Assembly (NCBI GenBank): GCA_025331125.1
Contig: JAOALB010000138.1
Location: 62,001 to 126,000 of the forward strand
Length of the DNA: 64,000 bases
Direction: 5' to 3'
From: Mycogone perniciosa
Lineage: Eukaryota; Ascomycota; Sordariomycetes; Hypocreales; Hypocreaceae
The first letter of the stretch is position 1. Each line of letters begins with the position of its first letter. A model generated the notes under the pieces. The model saw only the letters and a list, made by a program, of their open reading frames with translations, searched no databases and was not told the DNA's origin. The position numbers and the translations under genes are program-made. Shown one piece after another: positions 48,357 to 58,624 of the stretch.

Positions 48357-49807
48357 ATGTCCCAAGGCCTGTCGAATTCGCAGTTTTCCTCCACAGGTTT
48401 CTCGACGACTTCATCTGCGACTTCGACTTTGACTGCGACTGCGACTGCGACTGCGACTGCGACTCCTAGTGCTGCGCCCCAGCCTGCGACGACGAGATTG
48501 ACGGCCAGTGGTCGTGACGTTTCCTCGGATTCTCGCCATGCCTATCGAAACCCAATTGCCCTGTCGGAAAGCCACACTGCAGGGCCTATAAACGGTCATA
48601 ATATGAAATCCGAAGATGTTGAGGCTGAGGGCAGGCCGCCTTACCTCCATGTTGGTTCCGCCTTGTCCCGCCAGAGTGCGAGTGTTCCGGCTTTCTTACT
48701 GACCAGGATGTCCTTGTAGGCCATGATTGCCGGCGGCATTGGAGGCTCAACAGGTGATATGCTGATGCATTCATTGGATACCGTCAAAACGCGACAGCAA
48801 GGAGATCCGCACATTCCACCAAAATATACGTCATTAGCACGGTCCTACTACACAATATGGAGGCAGGAGGGCATTGCGAGGGGACTGTATGGAGGTTGGC
48901 TCCCTGCTCTGGGGGGTTCGTTCCCAGGGACCATGTTGTTCTTCGGAACGTACGAATGGAGCAAGCGGGTGTTGATAGATTATGGCCTGCAGCACCATCT
49001 TGCCTATCTCGCAGCCGGTAAGTTACCCTTGGCATGCAGAACTCATGCTGTTGTTCACTCTACTGCTTGTGTCATCAGACCACTGACACGCCTTGACTAG
49101 GCTTCGCTGGTGACCTTGCTTCTTCCGTCGTCTACGTCCCATCCGAGGTTCTCAAGACCCGACTTCAGCTCCAAGGGCGATACAACAACCCGCATTTCGC
49201 ATCGGGCTATAACTACCGCGGAACCGTCGATGCTGCGCGAGCCATTGTACGCACCGAGGGGGCATCCGCGCTGTTCTACGGCTACAAGGCCACACTCTCC
49301 CGAGACCTGCCCTTCTCAGCTTTACAGTTGATGTTCTGGGAACAATTCCACGCCTGGGCCCGGATATACAAGCAGAGCCGCGATATTGGCGCCCCCCTGG
49401 AGCTGCTCACCGGCGCAGCCGCTGGTGGTCTCGCTGGTGTCATGACATGCCCCCTGGACGTGGTCAAGACTCGTTTGCAGACACAAGTCAACACACCGTC
49501 TGAGTCCGAGCTCGCAAACCGGCCTAAAGATCCCAACCCCCAGAAACGGTCAATATCAACCTCCTCACCAAGCACCCACAGACCTAGGCCGGGGGCCATC
49601 GCCCTCAAGACATCCTCTGTCATCACCGGTCTGAGGGTCATTTACCAGACGGAAGGCCTGGGAGGGTGGTTCCGCGGTGTCGGCCCGCGAGGTGTATGGA
49701 CTTTTATCCAGAGTGGCTGCATGCTGTTCCTATACCAAAGACTACTCCACAAGCTAGAGGTTTGGATGCCAATGGAGGAGCGGGAGGAGCTGCGGCAGGA
49801 AATGTAG
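48357..49807 (+). CDS. mme1: Mitochondrial carrier of the Mme1 (magnesium exporter) type
   Basis: Three exons: 48357-48650, 48720-49017 and 49101-49807, giving 432 aa. The first exon encodes an N-terminal extension of about 95 residues, rich in Ser, Thr and Ala. Three mitochondrial-carrier repeats follow. Their signature motifs are SLDTVKTRQQG (Ser in place of Pro in the first), PSEVLKTRLQLQG and PLDVVKTRLQTQ. A Ser/Pro-rich insert of about 45 residues follows the third motif. The arrangement, especially VYVPSEVLKTRLQLQGR and GYKATLSRDLPFSALQ, resembles yeast Mme1 (YMR166C), reported to export magnesium from mitochondria. Substrate is assigned by that likeness only. Intron 1 (48651-48719) removes an in-frame TAG and joins PPYLH to AMIAGGIGG. 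Confidence 0.88.
48431..48465 (+). repeat. GACTGC hexanucleotide array coding for alternating Thr-Ala
   Basis: Nearly six copies of a 6-bp unit encode TATATATATAT inside the N-terminal extension of the carrier. Unit gain or loss keeps the frame. Confidence 0.92.
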
Positions 49808-50268
49808 ATTCCCTTGGCACTGCGCATGCATATATGCTCTGGGCAGGGCGATGTTGCATGTGTTGGTGAAAGAACTATAAACGATCATGGAAATGGATAT
49901 GCTGTGTACTGATATAAATAAAAAGACGGGAAACGTCGCCTGGGCTGTGGGAAAGGAGGAATGGCCGTCATTGTTCGGCGTTGGGTGATAGACGGGATGA
50001 TGGTTGGGTTTTATACGAAACATAGAGGGCATGAGGTAATGCTAAATCTCCAACATTTATTCACTACTCAAGCACCTGTTCTTTGGGTCTACTCAAATGT
50101 GCAAGTTGACGACATGGAATACGAGCTTATTATCGGCAAGACATCTCATAATCGCAGCATTGTAACAGTACCTAAACAGGGTATCTAGACAATTTCCCAG
50201 CTGTTTATTAAAATCCACCAATCCATACAACGCCCAAAGATCTAGTACTCTCCCACATCCTTCAAAAG
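49808..50268. other. Intergenic region between convergent genes
   Basis: This holds the 3' flanks of the carrier gene and of the unrecognised minus-strand gene. Nothing else is seen. Confidence 0.55.
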
Positions 50269-51592
50269 TCAAGCATCGGGGTCGCTCTCCTCTACAACAG
50301 TGATTTCCTCAAAGTCTTCCAGCCGGGTCATCATCTCATCGCGAGCCACACACACAACCATCGCCGTGGTCAGGGCATTCCACAAGGACTGTTCGGAATT
50401 CCTGAAGTCAACCTCGACGTGGAAGCTGACGTGACTTGTCTCGTCGTCTTTGGCGGAGTCAACGGTCATGAGGAAGATGGAGGTGGTGACGATGAAGAGG
50501 CCGTAGACCACGGGGGGCGTGCGGCGGTATGTCGGGGGGGAGAGTGATGATGACCTTGGTGCAGAGGGGAGCTGTGCTAAAGTGAGAGTGTCTTCTTCCT
50601 CTTCTCGTTCCCTCTTCACTCTGGCTTTGTCAGTGCCCACGGGCTCATCGTTGTCTTCAGCCTTGGCAGCTACCATGTCATCATGTCTCTGAGATTCCCA
50701 CCCGATTCTCGAGCTCCTTTCCATCAATTTGAAAAGCCTCTCCATCAAAAATGAACCAAACTCTCTCCACGAGCTCCTCCTCCTTTTCCTGTCCGAAGCC
50801 CTAATCGACGGCTCTTCGACAACCTCGGGATCTACCATCAGGTACTCTCGTTGGCGCCTGGCTAGAACCCTCATGCGGCTCTCGATGGTGCTCGCAATAT
50901 CTGCTTCCCCTGCGGCTGGATCGACAATCTCAACAACAATGTTGGGGACGATTTTCAAGTGACTGAACCCTCCGTCCTCTGCGGCCCACCTCATGTACTT
51001 CTCCAGGGTCTTTTTGATCAAGGCTGGGGCTTTATGACGGAGACTAGATTCGCACGCTGTTCGGACATTCGCAGTCAGGTCGATGAGCCGTGTCAGCGCC
51101 ATAGTCGCTTTGAGTCTTGTCAGCTCCAAAGTATCTTTCGAAACATTGCAGTTGCGAATCCTCACCTCTGAATTCCTTCGTGTGTGCGTAAATGATCGGG
51201 CCAGGTCCCTCCTTGGAGCTAAAGATGCCTCCCGACATGGGAAAAAGGCGAAAGTCAACCTCCCAGTGGCACGGCAGAAGGGGCAGCTTTTCTCGGAGAA
51301 ACAGCATCTCAAAGAGCCTCTCTTCGTCTTTGGCCCATTTGCTAGACCCTGGGAACATTTCCTTCTCTGATTCCATCTCGGCGATGAGTCTCTCGTCGAT
51401 TAGGGAAACCTCGTCGTTGGCGTAGACCATGTCCACATCTTGATTCGTGTCCATTGGAGAGCCTTCGGTCTTGGGAATTGGGCTCTTGGATAATCTGCCA
51501 CGACGGCCTCTGCGCCTCCTGATTCGAGAAGTTTCGTGCTTAGCAGTTGGTAGAGGTGATGATGTCCGCCGAACATCTCGCTGCAGATCCAT
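50269..51592 (-). CDS. Unrecognised protein, probably conserved in fungi
   Basis: Two exons on the minus strand, 51166-51592 and 50269-51107, giving 421 aa. I do not recognise a named domain. The N-terminus is basic (RIRRRRGRRGRLSK). It is followed by an ordered-looking region with LPLLPCHWEVDFRLFP and IIYAHTKEFRATMALTRLIDLT, the latter created by the splice. A central acidic/basic linker includes KREREEEED. The C-terminal ~90 residues contain VVYGLFIVTTSIFLMTVDSA, which may be a buried strand-helix or a single membrane segment. The last part, WNALTTAMVVCVARDEMM, is also hydrophobic. The splice acceptor (CAAAG at 51108-51112) was chosen because it alone keeps the frame with a normal intron length (58 nt). 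Function is unknown. Confidence 0.75.
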
Positions 51593-52163
51593 TGTAGAGA
51601 ATGAGGGAATGTGAACGCTCTACTGGTTGCACTGAATCTTGGTTCCTGGAAAGATAAGAGGGAGGTTCTGCAAGCGTTTTCTATATTGAGCGTTGACTAG
51701 GAAGAGCAAAGTTCTCGTTTGTCGGAGCAGTTGTCAGCTGCCAGACAGTCGCCCATGTTGAATAAGGTGAATACAAGACTCCGGGTACAAGCCGCTGCCG
51801 TTGCCGTTTACATGACTGCCCTCAAACACAATGAATTCATCATACATGGGTTTGGGAATTGTCCTTCAGACGAACCGATGAGCCCTTAGTCAATTTTAAT
51901 ACCCGTCACTCGCAAACATATCCATGCAGAAGATATAAGTTGAAAGGGTTGCGCGTATCATATGTCGTCAGCTCTGAAAGCGAACACCACTACGACGGCT
52001 TATGTAAGGCACTTTATTCAACGGCTCACTGGAAGAACTCTCCACCGTTTGAGCCAATCAAACACGCGGCAAGCCACGGAAATTCTTCACAATTCAAGTG
52101 TGCTGTTGAAGCGACTCTTTGTTTGCGACAAACCTCCATCAGCTCAATTCACAACAGCCCGGC
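51593..52163. promoter_or_regulatory. Divergent promoter region
   Basis: 571 bp separate the starts of the unrecognised gene (-) and mrp20 (+). A small upstream ATG (51962) precedes the mrp20 start in another frame. No specific binding site is identified. Confidence 0.5.
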
Positions 52164-52856
52164 ATGGCCGAAGCGGTAAAGACGGCAGCGCGGCAATTGC
52201 CCAGTTTCAGGCTTGGGCAGAAGCAGGTCTTCCTGTACGCCTTGCACACATCTCACCCGATACCCCCAATGCGCAGTTACTGAGATCGTCGTACCAGGCC
52301 AAACCATGTCATCACCTTGCTCCGAAAAGAGCATCTCCCACCAAACGAAGCGTGCTTCAAAGTCCCCCTGCGATTCACAAAGTTCGATCTGAGGGATTAC
52401 CTATGGAACCTATACAATGTCGAAGTCAGGACGGTCCGGTCATACGTGAAGCAGCAGCCCCTCACGCAGCGGAGCGACCACTCGCGCTCGTGGTTCCGCC
52501 CACAGTCGACGAAGATCATGACGGTCGAGCTAGCCAAGCCGTTCCAGTGGCCGGATCTGCCTACGGATTTGGAGCCGTGGAGCAATACCTTGTGGAAGAT
52601 GCGTCAGGAGGAGGGCGAGAAACGGGACGAGGAGCATTATTTGCGGCAAAAATTCCAACTGGCGATGAAGAGCAAGGAGCCCTTGTCAAAGGAACGGAAA
52701 GACTTGGCGGGCTTGGCCAAACAGATGCTTTCCGGGGAGGTCAAGTGGTCCAATGATGTTGTTTTGGATCCGAAGTGGGATAAACTGTTGGAGAAGGAGA
52801 AGAAAGAAAAGAAAGAGAAGAAGGAGAAGACGACGGAGACGACGGAGACGGCATGA
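52164..52856 (+). CDS. mrp20: Mitochondrial large-subunit ribosomal protein uL23m
   Basis: Two exons, 52164-52234 and 52298-52856, giving 209 aa. The splice joins RLGQKQVFL to PNHVITLLRKEHLPPNEA, the conserved start of mitochondrial L23. The fold then continues through FKVPLRFTKFDLRDYLWNLY. The C-terminal half is a long charged extension that ends in a lysine/glutamate run (EKEKKEKKEKKEK) followed by Thr-Glu repeats. uL23 sits at the polypeptide exit of the ribosome; the mitochondrial form is Mrp20 in yeast. The gene is convergent with the MT-A70 gene, with 188 bp between stops. The first ATG of the exon lies just upstream of the conserved motif. Confidence 0.92.
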
Positions 52857-53044
52857 AAAAAATAAACCTGTTCGAATGGAGTCTTGGACGAACGAAAATG
52901 AATGAACGTCAGCCTAGGATATAATTGGTAACCAGCTGGCCGGTATATAATTTAGCAGGCATAACATGTGTATATTACTGGGGTTATGAAAGACATGTCG
53001 CTCGATTCAACGATGGGAACGAATAGGAGGCATCCGTCGTGCTG

Positions 53045-54076
53045 CTACTCCAACTGCTCTGTGGCAGTCCAATGTTGTGCGCCTTGGAATCGCAGGACTT
53101 CGTCTCCCCAGCTCCACCAACCAGCGGTGAGATTACGAGCAAAGACTTCTAAAGCGGGATAGCCCTCTCCAAGGATATCCTGGAACAGGCCGCGCAGATT
53201 GGGCTTCCTTGAGTGTGTGTCTGGCACCGCGATAATGACCTTGGACCTGAGAGCACTTGGCGCTTTAGTTCCAATACGCTTGGCAATAAGCAGCCTCTCC
53301 CATGGCTTTCTCCAAGTAGACTCAAGACCAAAGAGCGGCTCCCCTGAGGTGGTGACCTTGAGCCAGGTCCACTCAGCTACCAACTCGAGTCCCCAGGACG
53401 CGAAGAGGCCAGTGGGTGAAGTGAGGAACTCCAGAATGCTTGACTTGTTAGTAATCCACATTGCCACTAAACCATCGGGAGCCAGATGAGAAGGCACAGG
53501 TATATCAAAAAGCAGCTGTCGGATCCCTGAGAGATTGGCGGCAGTGGTGTAGCTGTTAGTCTTTCTCCGAACAGATCTATTCGGCCACGGCGGATCAAGG
53601 ATAATGAGACGAAACGTTGGCGCTCGATCCAGGAAAGTTTGTCTCAAATGTTGGATAGACCCTTTGAGATACTGAGCCCCCTGGGGAATCCGTACCGCCT
53701 CCTCGGATGCTGCCGGAACGCCTGGGGAGCAAAGCCGGGGTAGATAAAACGGTCCTGAATATCGGCAATTTAACTCGTCCAACGCACTTTGAGCGGTTGC
53801 TGCGGCCATCAAATCGGCTATTTGTGCAGCAGCCGACTGTGGTAGCCGTTGCGCCGCCGCCCCATCGCGCGGCTCCGGGGTGTGGAACGGCTCAGCCAGC
53901 GGGTCTTCTGAGAGGATCCGGGCTGGAGGCCAATGACCGGGAGGCACTTGGGCCTCCTCCAACGACCTCGGAATATCGAGAAGGATGATGGTGCAGTCGT
54001 CATTCCGGTAGAGGACAGAGGATGAGGGGCGACGGTTGTTGGCTGGAGGAGGTTCGTCACATGTGCTTTGGGACAT
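53045..54076 (-). CDS. MT-A70 family adenine methyltransferase, METTL4-like
   Basis: A single exon with the start placed at MSQSTCDEPP, giving 343 aa. The frame is open farther upstream, so MQMYRTVS just before is an alternative start. The catalytic DPPW motif is at residues 161-164 (LIILDPPWPNRS). The S-adenosylmethionine/base pocket continues with LVAMWITNKSS and WLKVTTSGEPLFGLE. The C-terminal PNLRGLF and GWWSWGDEVLRF blocks complete the MT-A70 fold. The shape and the lack of an IME4/METTL3 zinc-finger region fit the METTL4 branch. Proposed substrates of that branch include U2 snRNA and DNA adenine, and fungal substrates are not settled. The N-terminal ~150 residues are poorly conserved in appearance. 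The gene is divergent from leu5. Confidence 0.85.
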   Translation of the reverse strand: MSQSTCDEPPPANNRRPSSSVLYRNDDCTIILLDIPRSLEEAQVPPGHWPPARILSEDPLAEPFHTPEPRDGAAAQRLPQSAAAQIADLMAAATAQSALDELNCRYSGPFYLPRLCSPGVPAASEEAVRIPQGAQYLKGSIQHLRQTFLDRAPTFRLIILDPPWPNRSVRRKTNSYTTAANLSGIRQLLFDIPVPSHLAPDGLVAMWITNKSSILEFLTSPTGLFASWGLELVAEWTWLKVTTSGEPLFGLESTWRKPWERLLIAKRIGTKAPSALRSKVIIAVPDTHSRKPNLRGLFQDILGEGYPALEVFARNLTAGWWSWGDEVLRFQGAQHWTATEQLE

Positions 54077-54591
54077 GCTCACAGTCCGGTACATCTGCAT
54101 GCAATATATAATTGGGCATCCCGGACCACCGGAAGAAGATTTAGCCTGCGTCAAGGCCAGAGAGGATTCTGATGAGAAATCGAAGCAAAAAAGATAAGAG
54201 CTCAGACTCCCAGAAGGCTGCAGACGGCTCAAGGCCTCTAGCCGTAAATGCTCGGTAATCCTCGGCCCGGGCAGAAAAAAAAACCCCACGGTTGTCCCTG
54301 AGAAAGAAGCTCCAGGGCTCTCTAATGTCAGCGTGACCACTGAACGAGTGACCAAGGTAATGCGCGGCGAATGACGTCTCGGCCATTCGTGGGGAGCCGG
54401 AATTTCCACCATCGCCCCCGAATCTCGACTTTGCGAACCTCGACTTCTCTCTCCCTTCCTCGCGAGATCTCATACAGACCGCTTCTGCCCCTAATCGCAT
54501 ATCGAATACCGACAATTTCACCGGGCATGTCGTCTTCATAACACTCCGAGGCCACTCCCCACTACACCAATCAGCCCCTGTTGCGCTCGGA
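54077..54591. promoter_or_regulatory. Divergent region between the MT-A70 gene and leu5
   Basis: 515 bp between the two chosen start codons. The MT-A70 frame stays open leftward through much of it, so part may be leader or N-terminal coding sequence. No specific site is identified. Confidence 0.5.
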
Positions 54592-55849
54592 ATGCCCTCG
54601 ACCTTTATGGACCATGCTTCCATGTCGGAGATAGCACACGACAAGGCACGGCAACATGGCGTCGCCGTCGCCAGCGCTGCTGCGGCCGCCTCCCCCAGCA
54701 AGACTAGCAAAAAGGAGCCTGCTGTCTGTCCCACAGACGACGAGGCGCTGACGCCGCGCACAAAAACCCGATCGTTGGATTACATCTGGAAATCCGGTGT
54801 TGCGGGAGGTCTTGCAGGATGCGCTGTAAGTTCGTTCCAATTACGCCTTGATTATGACATGCATACTTATTGTCTTGCAACAGGCCAAAACCGTGGTAGC
54901 GCCGCTTGATCGCGTCAAGATCCTCTTCCAAGCCAGCAACCCCCAGTTCGCCAGGTACACCAGCTCCTCGTTTGGTGTCGCTACCGCTATGAAGGACATA
55001 TACCTACAAGAGGGTGGAAGGGGGTTGTTCAGGGGCCACTCTGCAACTCTCTTGCGCATCTTCCCTTATGCCGGCATCAAGTTCCTCGCATACGAACAAA
55101 TACGCTCCGCTATCATCCCCAATAAGAAGTACGAGACCCCATTGAGACGATTGCTAAGTGGCAGTCTTGCCGGCGTGACATCCGTCTTCTTCACATACCC
55201 TCTTGAAGTCATCCGAGTCCGTCTTGCGTTCGAAACCAAGCGCGACGGACGATCATCCTTGACGTCCATATGTCGTCAGATTTATCATGAACACCCAGTC
55301 GAGAAATCAACTGCGAAATTACGGAATGCGCCACCTACCCTTGCAACAGCTGTTGATACCGCCGGTGCTGCGGTTGAATCCATTGCTCCTCGAGCCGGCC
55401 TAGCCAATTTCTACCGAGGCTTCTCTCCTACCCTCCTTGGCATGCTGCCGTACGCTGGCATGTCCTTTCTAACACACGACACCATGATCGACCTATTACA
55501 TCACCCCTCTGTCTCTCAGTACACCACTCGCCCTAAAAAGAAGAACCATCCCGCTGGAAAGCCTGCGCCGCTGCGATCATGGGCCGAGCTTGTTGCCGGA
55601 GGCATCGCAGGCATGATCTCCCAGACAGCCTCATACCCGCTGGAGGTTATCCGGCGGCGTATGCAAGTAGGTGGCGCGGTAGGCGATGGCCGACGACTCC
55701 GGATTGGAGAGACTGCGAGCATGATCTTTCGGGAGCGAGGAGTGCGCGGGTTCTTTGTCGGGTTAACGATTGGATATGTCAAGGTGATACCCATGGTGGC
55801 AGTCAGCTTTTACACCTATGAACGGATGAAGCTATTTTTTGGAATATAA
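54592..55849 (+). CDS. leu5: Leu5-type mitochondrial carrier (coenzyme A transport)
   Basis: Two exons, 54592-54825 and 54884-55849, giving 399 aa; the in-frame ATG at 54607 is an alternative start. Three carrier repeats are marked by PLDRVKILFQ, PLEVIRVRLAF and PLEVIRRRMQ. The first repeat is split by the intron after GLAGCA. An N-terminal extension of about 65 residues, rich in Ala and Lys, precedes the first helix. A basic insert (RPKKKNHPAGK) lies before the third repeat. The pattern matches yeast Leu5 and human SLC25A16/SLC25A42, which are needed for coenzyme A accumulation in the matrix. Substrate is assigned by family. The C-terminus ends YERMKLFFGI, typical of the group. Confidence 0.9.
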
Positions 55850-56582
55850 GAAAAGCAGAATGGACGGTTGAGTCGGCGTTGGCGGGTCTTTTGGTTTTTT
55901 TTGTTTTGGGTTGAAACATTGCATCGGGGGCTTTGTTTAGATCTGGGGATTATTCTTCAGAGGGCGGAGTCAATTCAAAGTCACTAGAATTTAGATATCG
56001 TTATCCTGTTTACAACTGTTTAAGGAAACGAACAACCTTAGAAATAGATGAACATTGGCCTTCTAGTCTGCTTCATCATGAAATAGTGAAGTCGCACCAA
56101 GGGCCCTGTGTCATTCAACTGAAGGATGAAGTCATGAATCTCGGTCAACAAGCCATGCGAGTAAAAGACCGAAATCATGTCTTGGAGAATGTATCCTTAC
56201 CTACAAGTATATTGGAATTGAATAAAAATTAATAGATTATCAACAACAAACATATGCGATGATTACTGTCAGAAAGAATAGTTGCAGCATGTTAGGCTAC
56301 GAGGCTTCGATCTCATCTGTGCGCTGATTGGCCAACACGTCATGCTCTCAGCGTAGGTACTTTGTAGCTTCCCACAGCCTTGCCAGATCCAAGCTTCAAC
56401 TTCTCTTCACCACCACAACTTTCATCGCGGCCCTCAATACGAGTCGAGAGAACCGAACATTTTCTCAGCTTCCCCTCGTTTTCTAGACGCCTCGAATCGT
56501 CGGTCCTTGTTGCTCGATTTTGTATTCTCCTCTCGGCCTACTTCTCTACCCTCCAAATTCTACCACTCCGCGCGCGTCCATC
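55850..56582. other. Intergenic region between leu5 and cdc73
   Basis: This contains the leu5 3' flank and the C/T-rich promoter and leader of cdc73 (about 56380-56580). A 99-codon ORF without an ATG start near 55933 is not supported. Confidence 0.55.
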
Positions 56583-57871
56583 ATGGCTCCCGCCGACCAT
56601 GATCCGCTTGTTCTCCTCCGACAATCCATCTCGGCTGGCAAACCATTCATCCCTAGCCCATCTGCCGATCCCTCCGCCGCCGAAGTGCCCCTGGCGCAAG
56701 CAACACACCTCCAATTCACCGGCCAGGCCCTCGCCCTTCCAATCAACTCCCCCACGCGCTTCATCTCCAGCGATAAGCCCGTCGACCTCCGCAGTATTTA
56801 CTTTGCCTGGCTGAACCGCGAACTCGCTATCCCAGAATACAATGTATCGGCCACGACCCTTAACGACGCGCTCGCGGCCAATGGATCTAGTGGGAAAGTG
56901 CAGAATTTGGGCTTCATTGAGCGCCTGGACCTGATTACTTGGTTGGAGGGTGCTAGTGAGGAGAGCGAGTACATTAAGCCGTTGGCTGGTGAGAGAGGTG
57001 CCTCTTCATCGGGTGCCGCGCTTGCATCTAAGACTGGCTCTGCGGCTGCGGCCGCCCAGGCGAGATCGGGGAAGGGAACATTGGATCCAAGGCTGGCGAG
57101 CGTGTATGATGGTGAGCGCCGCATGGGCGACCGCAACACCATCCTGAGAGGCATTAAGCCTACGGTAAGTAACTATTGCACACTCCTGGAACCTGCTCTG
57201 CCTCGGGCTCAGGCTAATAACCTCAGGACTTCTCCCACGTTCGAAAATTCGCCTTGACTTTCATCCAGAAGAAGGCCCAGTCCTCTTCAGCCATCGGCTC
57301 AACTCAATCTCTGTCTATCAACCAAAAGGGCCCCTCTCGTCGCCCCGACCCCATCATCCTTCTCTCACCGTCCGCCTCTTCTCTGCTCCGTATGTCCAAC
57401 GCGCGATCGTTCCTCGAGGACGGCAAGTTCGTCCCCCCCGATGCGGGTGCCTCGACCGCCAGTATGCTCCACGTGCAGCGCATCATCCCCGGCATTGATC
57501 CCAACCGCCCTATGCGCTTTATTCTCGTCGAAGGCTCAGAGCAGTTCAAACCCGAATATTGGAATCGTATTGTCGCCGTTTTTACCACCGGCCAGACGTG
57601 GCAGTTCAAGAACTACAAATGGAGCAACCCCAATGACTTGTTCAAGCACACTATGGGTGTGTTTGTTGGATGGAGGGGCGACCAAGCGCCGGACAACATT
57701 CGAGGCTGGGGACATCGTGTGTTGAGCACAAGCGTGGATCGCTGGAGGGGGGAGGCCGATGTTGCGTCGAGATTTAGGGATAAGGAGGTTGTGGAGCAGA
57801 TTTGGAAGTCGATTGAGGTGAACATGCGAAACAAGGGCTGGAGGAGAGATGCTGCGCCGACATCGATATAG
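56583..57871 (+). CDS. cdc73: Cdc73/parafibromin, subunit of the Paf1 transcription complex
   Basis: Two exons, 56583-57164 and 57227-57871, giving 408 aa. The N-terminal half includes DPLVLLRQSI at the start. It also has LPINSPTRF and RELAIPEYN, then an Ala-rich linker and LDPRLASVYDGERRMGDRNTILRGIKPT ahead of the intron. The second exon is the conserved C-terminal Ras-like domain, including PIILLSPSASSLLRMSN and WNRIVAVFTTGQTWQFKNY. Cdc73 links the Paf1 complex to phosphorylated RNA polymerase II and supports elongation and histone modification; this is family knowledge. Domain order and size match fungal orthologues, and the intron falls between the two halves. Confidence 0.94.
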
Positions 57872-58050
57872 GGTAGCTGAATAACTGTGGAGGGAAGCAC
57901 AAGGATGGATTACACTACTAATAAGGAAGGGCACATTGCTCAAGTGAGCGACACTGTCCGGTATAGAATGTCACGGACGGACATGTACAATCATAAGTAC
58001 ACTATCTTGGTTTTTTTCCGCATTGGGATTGATTGGACAGACCAAAAGCG

Positions 58051-58409
58051 ATGGCGTTGAGTTTTATGGATACTGCGAAGAACATGATGAGGGAGATTTG
58101 TAAGTCGAGAGTCGGCTCAAGATGGTTAGAAAAGCGACTTAGGGGAAGCCAGGGCCGAGGGATTAGCTAGGTTCTTGAAGAGACTCCAAACGAGATAACC
58201 AAATCCCTGCAAAACGGGCCAAAGACCTCAAACAAACGGGATTGCTTCGACTAACATAGTCATACTAACGTGTGGTCTCAATAGGAGCTCACCAACACAT
58301 CCCGACAGCTGAGGTATACGATGAGATGTGGGAGATGGATCAAATAGCTCGGTTCAACACGATGTATCGCGAATTTACCGGGCACCCGGATCTTATTGAT
58401 AAAGTTTAA
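58051..58409 (+). pseudogene. Possible remnant of a small spliced gene
   Basis: An ATG ORF start (MALSFMDTAKNMMREI) runs into a canonical donor (GTAAGT at 58100). A downstream exon-like stretch (58285-58409) follows a good branch site and acceptor (CTAAC ... CAATAG) and reads AHQHIPTAEVYDEMWEMDQ on to a stop. Joining the two in the simplest way creates a TGA at the junction. Either the model is wrong or the gene is broken. I do not recognise the product. Confidence 0.25.
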
Positions 58410-58533
58410 GATATAAAACTGCCACTTGATTCAGGGACTATGGACTCAACAACGCTTCTTCACTACCTGTCAATCTGGCACCCGTCAAAGCCTATTTACC
58501 ATCCATTTGACCGAGGCGTCCCACTGTCGTATT

Positions 58534-58556
58534 GCTGCTGCTGCTGCTGCTGCTGT
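58534..58556. repeat. GCT/AGC trinucleotide microsatellite
   Basis: Seven GCT units followed by GTTGTT lie outside any gene I can support, just beyond the 3' end of the aldo-keto reductase gene. Confidence 0.9.
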
Positions 58557-58624
58557 TGTTGATGGTGATGATATTGCTGGCGTCCTGGCAACCATCGCCA
58601 GTACGACGACTTGAAGCGGACGCT

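Larger units (their letters stand above)
57872..58624. other. Intergenic region with an exon-like fragment
   Basis: This holds the cdc73 3' flank, a possible gene remnant at 58051-58409 (separate entry) and a GCT microsatellite. Nothing else is recognised. Confidence 0.45.

Noticed and set aside
52161..52195. tRNA-like start (GGCATGGCCGAAGCGG)
   Set aside because: No matching T-loop, anticodon arm or acceptor stem was found; it is the beginning of the mrp20 coding exon.
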